64,000 bases of DNA. Source: Hoeflea_A sp965228435. GTDB taxonomy: Bacteria; Pseudomonadota; Alphaproteobacteria; Rhizobiales; Rhizobiaceae. The notes beneath the pieces are model-generated. The model was given only the letters and a program-made list of their open reading frames with translations, ran no database searches and was not told the DNA's origin. Positions 1 through 6,364 of the stretch are shown piece by piece. Every line of letters begins with the position of its first letter. The first letter of the stretch is position 1. Position numbers and translations under genes: made by a program. The stretch spans positions 1,116,001-1,180,000 of the forward strand of contig OZ245818.1 in NCBI GenBank assembly GCA_965228435.1, written 5' to 3'.

Positions 1-919
1 AGGCCTCGGCGATCAGATGCAGGCCATCGACTGTGCCGAAACCCAGGCTTGCCACGTCATGCGGTTCGATCAGATTGAGCATTTGCGCAATGTGAACACC
101 CGATGAGGCGGGTGGCGGCGGACCGACAATCTCGAAGTCGCGATAGGCGCTGCGAATGACGGGCCTCTCGCGCGGCCGGTAGTCCGCCAGATCGGTTTCG
201 GTGACCCAGCCAGCATCGTCGCCGCCGGTGGCAATCCGCGCAGCTAACGCAGCACCCAGCGGTCCGCCATGCAATGCAGCCGCACCCTCGGTGGCAATGA
301 GGCGCAACGATTGGGCAAACTCGGGCTGCACGAGGCGGCTGCCGGCCTTGCAAGGCGCGCTATCCGGCAACAGCAGCGCCGAGATGACCGGATCGTTCGC
401 CAGATCCGCTGCCGCCTCGCCGATCGCCCCTTCCAGATAATGTGTCACCTGAAAGCCGCGCTCGGCAACGCGTATCGCCGGATCGATAACGTCGGAAAAT
501 GGTAACCGTCCCCAGCGCTCGTGCATTGCGCACCAGGCGGCCAGGTTGCCGGGAACAGCGACGGCAGACGGCCCAAGCTCGGACCGGCGGTTTTTCGTTT
601 CCATGTGCCGCGGAGGAACGTCGGAAACCGGTTCGTAGATGTCTGGCGTGGTGCCAGCCCCCGCATAGGCCAGACCGTCCATAACCGCATGGGTACCGTC
701 AGCCAGACGAATATGGGAGAGCCCGCCACCGGCAATGCCGACCATCATCGGCTCGACGACACACAAGGTCAGCAGCGCACCGACCGCGCCGTCAATCGCG
801 TTGCCGCCGGCCGCGAGAATTTCGTATCCAGCTGCCGTTCCGAGCGGGTGGTTGGTGACCACGACGCCGCCGCGTCCGGCGGCGGGCGTTTTCTCGCAGG
901 TGAACGGCAGTGCGCTCAT
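1..919 (-). CDS. gamma-glutamyltransferase family protein (partial, N-terminal part)
   Basis: The gene runs off the left edge, so only about the first 306 residues are seen. The heavy-chain signatures AAGGNAIDGAVG (about residues 36-47) and GPPPPASSG (about 280) identify the Ntn-hydrolase gamma-glutamyltransferase family; the autoprocessing Thr and small subunit lie outside the window. There is no obvious signal peptide at the start, which suggests a cytoplasmic enzyme. The ATG at 919-917 overlaps the stop of the upstream GntR gene (ATGA), so the two are probably translationally coupled. The neighbouring TRAP transporter, RraA-family aldolase and hydroxyacid dehydrogenase make an amidohydrolase role possible, as in oxamate amidohydrolase (HpxW), a member of the same family, rather than glutathione turnover. 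The family call is firm; the substrate is an inference. Confidence 0.9.
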   Translation of the reverse strand, partial: MSALPFTCEKTPAAGRGGVVVTNHPLGTAAGYEILAAGGNAIDGAVGALLTLCVVEPMMVGIAGGGLSHIRLADGTHAVMDGLAYAGAGTTPDIYEPVSDVPPRHMETKNRRSELGPSAVAVPGNLAAWCAMHERWGRLPFSDVIDPAIRVAERGFQVTHYLEGAIGEAAADLANDPVISALLLPDSAPCKAGSRLVQPEFAQSLRLIATEGAAALHGGPLGAALAARIATGGDDAGWVTETDLADYRPRERPVIRSAYRDFEIVGPPPPASSGVHIAQMLNLIEPHDVASLGFGTVDGLHLIAEA

Positions 920-1620
920 CCGCCCTGCCCGCCATGTTGTGCCGAGCCGGATAGAGACGCGACAAGGCGCGGCATGCGGCTGAGGTGAATGTCCACTCGC
1001 TCCAGCGCGAGGTCCAGGTCATGCGCCTCGAGCGCCTCGACAAGACGCCGGTGCTGGGTGCCTTCGCTGGTGCGTTGCACGCCCAGCCGGAAGGACAGCA
1101 TTGCCACCCGGGTCAGATTGGCGCGCAGGTTCTCGAACACCTGCAGGAGCACCTTGTTGCCCGAGGCAGCCACGATGGCTTCATGGAAATGGCGGTTGAG
1201 TTCGGCGAAGGCCAGGTGATCGCCTTCTTCGATTTCATCGTGAGCCGCGCATATCTCGTGCAGGATGCGAGGGATCGGCCGCTTCTCCACGCAGATGCGG
1301 CGGACGGCTCGGCTTTCGACCATGTGTCGCACTTCATAAAGATCGAACAATTCGTCGGCTGAGATCGGCTTCAGCATCGCGCCGCGACGTCGATGCAAAT
1401 CCAGATAACCCTCGGCCGCCAGTTGCGACAGAGCCTCGCGAACCGGCGTGCGCGATACGCCCGTGACCGCACAGGCGACGGCTTCTTCGATGAACGTTCC
1501 CGGTTCGAATTGTCCGCGCAGAATTGCGGCGCGCAATCCCTCATAGGCGCGCTGCCGGGCGGACTGTCCAGCCACCTCCGACGCGGCTGGCATTTTTGTC
1601 GGGATCACCAACTCGTTCAT
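916..1620 (-). CDS. GntR family transcriptional regulator, FCD (FadR-type) domain
   Basis: A 234-residue regulator. The N-terminal winged helix-turn-helix shows the GntR pattern (YEGLRAAILRGQFEPG, then TGVSRTPVREALSQL, about residues 20-75). An FCD ligand-binding domain follows, with ELFDLYEVRHMVE, NRHFHEAIVAASGN and a late HRRLVEAL helix whose His residues normally bind a metal and an organic acid. The ATG at 1620 is chosen because GGAG sits nine bases upstream; an ATG at 1638 is possible. The gene is divergent from the TRAP operon and overlaps the downstream gamma-glutamyltransferase gene by 4 bp. It probably represses both directions through the TTGTATACA site at 1677-1685 and is released by the transported acid. 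The family is clear; the effector is unknown. Confidence 0.93.
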   Translation of the reverse strand: MNELVIPTKMPAASEVAGQSARQRAYEGLRAAILRGQFEPGTFIEEAVACAVTGVSRTPVREALSQLAAEGYLDLHRRRGAMLKPISADELFDLYEVRHMVESRAVRRICVEKRPIPRILHEICAAHDEIEEGDHLAFAELNRHFHEAIVAASGNKVLLQVFENLRANLTRVAMLSFRLGVQRTSEGTQHRRLVEALEAHDLDLALERVDIHLSRMPRLVASLSGSAQHGGQGG

Positions 1621-1676
1621 CGCGTCTCGCTCCGGCATCCCGCCAAAAACATCTGGACAGGCGTTTCGTATTCCTC

Positions 1677-1685
1677 TTGTATACA
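1677..1685. promoter_or_regulatory. probable GntR/FCD operator
   Basis: TTGTATACA, containing the perfect palindrome TGTATACA, lies in the intergenic region between the divergent GntR regulator and dctP. FCD-class GntR proteins commonly bind TNGTNNNACNA-type palindromes, so the position and sequence both fit an autoregulatory operator. This is an inference from consensus and context. Confidence 0.55.
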
Positions 1686-1795
1686 CGGCGTGCGCAAAAA
1701 GACAAATCCGTGTTTTGGAGAGCCGGAAAAACGATGCGGATACCGATGCGCCGGGAAAAACCGGCCGACTGTCACCCACAGAGAGGAAGCAGAAG

Positions 1796-2791
1796 ATGAA
1801 GAAATTGATCCATTTGGTCGCTGCCGCCGCGATGGTCGCGGGGCTTGCTGGAACCGCCCTGGCGGATACGACCTGGCGCATGGCAACCAAGATGCCGGTG
1901 GACAGTCCGGAAGGGAAAGTTTTCCAGAAATTCGCTGATCTCACCAAGGAGTACACCGGTGGCGAACTCACCATCGAGGTGTTCCCGAACGAGCAGTTGG
2001 GCAAGGAAGATGCGGTGCTCGAGCAGTTGCAGGCCGGCATCGTCAACATCTACGCAGAAGGCTTTGGCTACATGCGCAAATGGGCTCCTGAGCTGAGCTG
2101 GATCAGCCCGGCCTTCATGTTCGATGACTACGACCACTGGGTACGGTTCATGGATTCGGACCTGGTCAAAAGCTGGTTCGACAAGGCAGGGGCCGAATCG
2201 GGCGTTGTGCCGCTCGGCAATCCGACGGCGGTGCTGCGTGGTCCGTTTCGTGTGATCGTGTCAAACAAGCCGATCGAAACGCTCGACGACGTCGCTGCTC
2301 TCAAGCTGCGCATGCACCCCAACCAGCTGGCCATTGCCACCTGGAGCCATCTCGGCGCCGAAGTGATCACGCTGCCCTGGACCGAGGTGTACCAGTCGAT
2401 CCAGAAGGACATCGTCCAGGCGGTGAACTCGCCAATCGCACTGGTGGAGTCCATGCGCTTCAATGAAGTCGCGCCGCATATCACGCGCCACAATGAGTAC
2501 TGGCAGTCGATCGGGTTCATGATGAACAAGGACGCCTATGAGGCGCTCGATGATGACACCAAGGCGGGCCTGCTGAAAGCCTATGAGGAAGCGGGCGCTC
2601 TTTCCCGCACCCTCATGGGCGAGGTCGCCGAAGAAAGCATCGGATCGATGAAGTCCAAGGGCGCGTCCTATGTGGAAATCGACACAGGTCCTTTCGTCGA
2701 GAAGATGAAGGAGTTCTATTCGGAAATGGCGACGGCCGGCGAACTGCCGGACGGCTTCCTGGAAGCGGTTGAAGCGGCACGCGCTCAATGA
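1796..2791 (+). CDS. dctP: TRAP transporter substrate-binding protein DctP
   Basis: A 331-residue periplasmic binding protein of a tripartite ATP-independent periplasmic transporter. It begins with a Sec signal peptide (MKKLIHLVAAAAMVAG, cleavage near ALA-DT). The mature part has the DctP pattern: MATKMPVDSP at the start, PNEQLG and LEQLQAG in lobe 1, then LRMHPNQ, the conserved Arg region for carboxylate binding, and WTEVYQSIQ. The ATG at 1796 follows AGAGGAAG; upstream in-frame codons precede no signal peptide. Its stop overlaps the dctQ start (ATGA). Family substrates are organic acids; the downstream aldolase and 2-hydroxyacid dehydrogenase suggest a hydroxy- or keto-acid. The exact ligand cannot be read from the sequence. 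Confidence 0.93.
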   Translation: MKKLIHLVAAAAMVAGLAGTALADTTWRMATKMPVDSPEGKVFQKFADLTKEYTGGELTIEVFPNEQLGKEDAVLEQLQAGIVNIYAEGFGYMRKWAPELSWISPAFMFDDYDHWVRFMDSDLVKSWFDKAGAESGVVPLGNPTAVLRGPFRVIVSNKPIETLDDVAALKLRMHPNQLAIATWSHLGAEVITLPWTEVYQSIQKDIVQAVNSPIALVESMRFNEVAPHITRHNEYWQSIGFMMNKDAYEALDDDTKAGLLKAYEEAGALSRTLMGEVAEESIGSMKSKGASYVEIDTGPFVEKMKEFYSEMATAGELPDGFLEAVEAARAQ

Positions 2792-3354
2792 TCGCGTTTC
2801 GCGACATGCAGCCGAAGAGCGCCCTGCAGGGCGCTCTTCTCATGCTCGACCGAACGGCCTGGGGGCTGGGTGGCGTTTTCCAGTGGATCTGCAATGCATG
2901 CCTGCTGATCATGCTGGCCCTGACGACAGTAACGATCATCGGACGGCCGCTCGGCTTTTCCGCCTACTGGATCTGGCCGTGGACAATGGTCTTCTTCGTC
3001 TGGCTGTCTTTTTTCGGCTTTTTCGCCATTTTTGTCCGCCTGCGTGACGTGCGCGTCGATTTCGTCGCCAACCATATGGGCCGCTGGGGCTACCCATTCA
3101 CCCGCATCGTGACCGATGTATCGGCGCTCGCCGTCTGCGGTGTGATCCTGCAGCAGATCCCGACTATCCTGGCCACCTCCCGCGGCTATGTGGACGGGGC
3201 GATCCTGCCGGGCGGCGAAGAACTGTTTCGCCAGGCCCTGTCGGTTCCGCTGTTCTTTTCAGCCGGCCTCATCGTCGCCTCGGCCCTGCTTGACCTCGCC
3301 AAGATGGTCGCCGGGCTGCCCGAGAACATCATCGAGCATCATCCCGAGGCCTGA
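2788..3354 (+). CDS. dctQ: TRAP transporter small permease subunit DctQ
   Basis: A 188-residue inner-membrane protein with four predicted helices (about residues 35-55, 62-85, 105-125 and 150-170), the size and topology of DctQ subunits. The loop motif RLRDVRVDF resembles the conserved R-x-x-H/R-I/V-x-V/I-D segment of the family. It couples the large permease to the binding protein. It starts inside the dctP stop (4-bp overlap) and ends three bases before dctM, so the three subunits are one translational unit. Recognition rests on topology and context more than on strong motifs. Confidence 0.88.
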   Translation: MIAFRDMQPKSALQGALLMLDRTAWGLGGVFQWICNACLLIMLALTTVTIIGRPLGFSAYWIWPWTMVFFVWLSFFGFFAIFVRLRDVRVDFVANHMGRWGYPFTRIVTDVSALAVCGVILQQIPTILATSRGYVDGAILPGGEELFRQALSVPLFFSAGLIVASALLDLAKMVAGLPENIIEHHPEA

Positions 3355-3357
3355 CGC

Positions 3358-4641
3358 ATGGCTTACACCCTCTTCGGCAGCTTTATGGTGTTGATCCTGC
3401 TGCGCGTGCCGATTTCCATTGCAATCGGCGCCGCTACCCTGATTACCTTTTTGACGTCGGAATTTTCGACCTTTCTGCAGGTAATCCCGCAACAGATGCT
3501 GGAAGGGGTGAACAAGGCGTCGTTGACCGCGGTGCCTTTTTTCATCATGGCCGGCAACCTGATGAACGCCACGGGTGTGACCGAACGGATCTTCAATTTC
3601 GCTAATGCCCTTGTCGGCCATCTGCGCGCCGGACTGGCACAGGTTAACATCCTGTCGTCGATGATTTTTGCCGGAATCTCCGGCGCTGCCGTGGCCGATT
3701 GCGCCGGGCTTGGATCGATCGAAATCAAGGCAATGCGCGAAAGGGGCTACAAGGCCGATTTCGCGGCCGCAATCACCGTCGCCTCCTCTGTTATCGGCCC
3801 GCTGATTCCGCCGTCAATCGGTTTGGTGCTTTATGCCTTCCTGGCACAGCAATCGATCGAGCGCATGTTCCTTGCAGGTCTCGTACCGGGCATCCTGGTG
3901 GGCATGGCGCTGATGATCTATGTGCGTTTCGTGGCCACGTTTCGAGAGTTTCCAACCCAGCCGCGCGCCACACCGCGCGAAGTTGTCGGCACCGCGAAAC
4001 ACGGATTTCTCGCCCTCGTCGCGCCGGCGATCATCCTGAGCGCCATCTTTTTCGGCTACGTAACGGCGACAGAGGCCGGCGTGCTGGCCTGTCTCTACTG
4101 CATCGTCATCGGCATCTGGTACCGCGAACTGACCTGGAAACGGTTCTTCGATGCGCTGACCGACAGCGCCATGATGACCGCGGTGATCATGATCATCATT
4201 GCCTTTTCGATTGCCATGGGCTGGCTTCTCGCCATCGAGCAGACGCCGCAGAAAGTGGCAGAAGCGACGTTCAGCCTGACGGAAAACAAGAATGTCTTCC
4301 TCGGACTGCTGCTGGTTTTCGTGATTCTTGTGGGCTGCGTCGTCGAGGGTGTTCCTGCCAAGCTGATTCTGGTGCCAACCCTCTTGCCGGTCATCGACGC
4401 CTATGGCATCGACCGGGTGCATTTCGGCGTCTTCCTTCAGCTCGGCCTGCTGATCGGGATCGCCACTCCTCCCATGGGGATCGGGCTCTATATCGTTTCC
4501 GAAGTCGGCCGGGTCCGTTTCGAGAAGGTGACGATGGCCGTGCTGCCCATGCTGATTCCGCTGATCGCGGTGTTGATCCTGCTGACCTATGTTCCGGAAA
4601 CCGTGACCTTTCTACCCAATCTTATTTTAGGCCCAGAATGA
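3358..4641 (+). CDS. dctM: TRAP transporter large permease subunit DctM
   Basis: A 427-residue multi-helix permease, the sodium-coupled transport subunit of the TRAP system. Family landmarks are FFIMAGNLMNATGVTERIFNFA near residue 60-80, SMIFAGISGAAVADCAGLG (about 100-120), VIGPLIPPSIG (about 142-153) and ATPPMGIGLY (about 370). Length and helix pattern are normal for DctM. The gene directly follows dctQ; the downstream RraA gene begins around its stop. The substrate follows that of the DctP partner and is unknown. Confidence 0.95.
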   Translation: MAYTLFGSFMVLILLRVPISIAIGAATLITFLTSEFSTFLQVIPQQMLEGVNKASLTAVPFFIMAGNLMNATGVTERIFNFANALVGHLRAGLAQVNILSSMIFAGISGAAVADCAGLGSIEIKAMRERGYKADFAAAITVASSVIGPLIPPSIGLVLYAFLAQQSIERMFLAGLVPGILVGMALMIYVRFVATFREFPTQPRATPREVVGTAKHGFLALVAPAIILSAIFFGYVTATEAGVLACLYCIVIGIWYRELTWKRFFDALTDSAMMTAVIMIIIAFSIAMGWLLAIEQTPQKVAEATFSLTENKNVFLGLLLVFVILVGCVVEGVPAKLILVPTLLPVIDAYGIDRVHFGVFLQLGLLIGIATPPMGIGLYIVSEVGRVRFEKVTMAVLPMLIPLIAVLILLTYVPETVTFLPNLILGPE

Positions 4642-4649
4642 GGACCGCA

Positions 4650-5327
4650 ATGAGCAAGTTTTTCTACAAGCTGAACCCGATGCCGGAACCCATTCCCCAG
4701 GAAAAGCTCGACCGGCTGTCGAAACTGGAAACCGCCACCATCGGTCATTTCTATCACTACGGCTTTGCCACGCCGGAAATCCAGCCCGTACTGCCGGGCA
4801 AGGTGGTCGCAGCGACCGTCGCCACGCTGGCGATCCCGGGACTCGATTCAACGCTGCTGCATCATTGCCTGTCGCATACCGGGCCCGGTTATTTCATGGC
4901 CGTCGATCGTCTCGGCGACACAAAATACGCCTGCTGGGGCGGTGGCGTGACGCGCATGGCCGCGCTGATGGGCCTGGCCGGCGCCTGCATCGACGGGCCA
5001 CACACGGATACCGCAGAAGTGGCCGAGCAAGACTTCCCGATGTGGTCGCGCGGCCCATCGCCGGTGACGACCCGCCTCTATGATACAGGCGGCGGGTTCA
5101 ACGTGCCGGTTTCGGTAGGCGGAGCCGCGGTGCTGCCGGGCTATGCGGTGCTGGCCGACGATTCCGGCGTGCTCTTCATTCCGCCAGAAGACCTGGACGA
5201 GGTTATCGCCATGGCCGAGGAGAAGACCGAACGGGGTCGCATCGGAGAGGCCAAGATTAGCGGCGGCACGCATCTGGGAGAAATGTCCGGCGCCAGCGGC
5301 ATGGTCCGCGCCCGCATGGAAAGCTGA
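4650..5327 (+). CDS. RraA family protein (4-hydroxy-4-methyl-2-oxoglutarate aldolase type)
   Basis: A 225-residue protein of the RraA/HMG aldolase fold. Visible family features are TATIGHFYHYG near residue 30, GDTKYACWGGGVTRMAALMGLAG in the middle (with the G-G-x-x-T pattern), and PGYAVLADDSGVLFIPPE, where DDSGV matches the metal-binding D-x-x-G-V motif. Members cleave or decarboxylate 4-carboxy-2-oxo acids such as oxaloacetate; others lack this activity and act only as protein regulators. The ATG at 4650 is preferred because GAGGA precedes it by five bases; an ATG at 4638 would overlap the dctM stop. Placement in a TRAP operon favours an enzymatic, catabolic role. Confidence 0.85.
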   Translation: MSKFFYKLNPMPEPIPQEKLDRLSKLETATIGHFYHYGFATPEIQPVLPGKVVAATVATLAIPGLDSTLLHHCLSHTGPGYFMAVDRLGDTKYACWGGGVTRMAALMGLAGACIDGPHTDTAEVAEQDFPMWSRGPSPVTTRLYDTGGGFNVPVSVGGAAVLPGYAVLADDSGVLFIPPEDLDEVIAMAEEKTERGRIGEAKISGGTHLGEMSGASGMVRARMES

Positions 5328-5338
5328 GGAAAACCGCC

Positions 5339-6271
5339 TTGCACGTTGCCATTTATCTGCCGAGCGATGATTCGGTTGCCTGGTGGACCGAGATGTTGCG
5401 CAAGTTGCTGCCCGGCTGGGACGTGACCGCAATGCGTGAGGTTTCCGATCCCGGATCGGTCGATTTCGTCGTGGTCTGGCGTCCTCGCACCGGCGACATT
5501 GCACGGTTTCCCAACCTCAAGGCGATCGTCTCCGTGGGCGCCGGCATCGATCATGTGCTGGCGGACGAGGAGCTTCCAAAAGGGGTGCCAATCATCCGCA
5601 CAGTTGGTCACGATCTCACCCAGCGCATGCAGGAATATGTGGCGCTGCACGTGCTTCGCCATCACCGTGACATGCCCCGCCAGCTTCAGGCGCAGGCTGA
5701 GCACGACTGGCATTCCATTGTCGTTCCCGTCGCAACGAACCGCGTCGTCGGCGTGATGGGGCTGGGAAATCTCGGTGCCGCGGCTGCGCGGGTGCTGTCG
5801 CAGATCGGCTTCAACACGCGCGGCTGGTCGAAGTCTCCCAAAACACTCGATGGTATCGACACGTTCGCGGGCGAAGCCCAATTCGACCGTTTTCTTGACG
5901 GCTGCGAAATCCTGGTCAACCTGCTGCCGCTGACGCCGGCGACGGAAGGCGTCCTCAACGCATCGCTCATGTCGAAACTCGCGCCCGGTGCCTGCCTGAT
6001 CAATTGCGCCCGCGGACCTCATCTGGTTGACGACGATCTGTTGGCGGCGCTCGAAAGCGGCCAGATCAAACAGGCCACCTTGGACGTGTTCCACCAGGAA
6101 CCGTTGCCGTCCGACCACGTCTTCTGGGACCATCCTGCGATCACTGTCACGCCCCACGTTGCTTCGCGCATCGATGCGGGAACCGGTGGCCGGCTGATTG
6201 CCGAAAACCTCAAGACGTTTGCCGAGACGGGAACCTGTGCAGACGTGGCGGACGCACAACGCGGCTACTGA
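5339..6271 (+). CDS. 2-hydroxyacid dehydrogenase (glyoxylate/hydroxypyruvate reductase A type)
   Basis: A 310-residue NAD(P)-dependent D-isomer 2-hydroxyacid dehydrogenase. The nucleotide-binding motif GVMGLGNLGAAAARVL lies near residues 137-152; VNLLPLTPATEG and INCARGPHLVDDDLL carry the substrate Arg region; the catalytic His sits in ITVTPHVAS near residue 280. The absence of the long regulatory insert and the N-terminal shape match the GhrA subgroup. Translation starts at a TTG (5339) preceded by GAGGA; no ATG or GTG is better placed. It would reduce a 2-keto acid, or oxidise a 2-hydroxy acid, produced or imported by the TRAP/RraA module. It ends the operon, followed by a hairpin at 6306. 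Confidence 0.9.
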   Translation: MHVAIYLPSDDSVAWWTEMLRKLLPGWDVTAMREVSDPGSVDFVVVWRPRTGDIARFPNLKAIVSVGAGIDHVLADEELPKGVPIIRTVGHDLTQRMQEYVALHVLRHHRDMPRQLQAQAEHDWHSIVVPVATNRVVGVMGLGNLGAAAARVLSQIGFNTRGWSKSPKTLDGIDTFAGEAQFDRFLDGCEILVNLLPLTPATEGVLNASLMSKLAPGACLINCARGPHLVDDDLLAALESGQIKQATLDVFHQEPLPSDHVFWDHPAITVTPHVASRIDAGTGGRLIAENLKTFAETGTCADVADAQRGY

Positions 6272-6305
6272 CAACGGCCCACCCGAAGTGGATTTACAAA
6301 CAACA

Positions 6306-6331
6306 GCGGGCGCTTCTGTCGAAACGCCCGC
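6306..6331. terminator. hairpin between convergent genes
   Basis: GCGGGCG (6306-6312) pairs perfectly with CGCCCGC (6325-6331); the stem extends by three more pairs across one mismatch, with loop TGTC. It lies between the end of the TRAP operon and the convergent RTX gene. No U-tract follows, so termination efficiency is uncertain. Confidence 0.55.
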
Positions 6332-6364
6332 CCAGGCTCGCGAGTTCGGATCGCCGGCAAGCGC

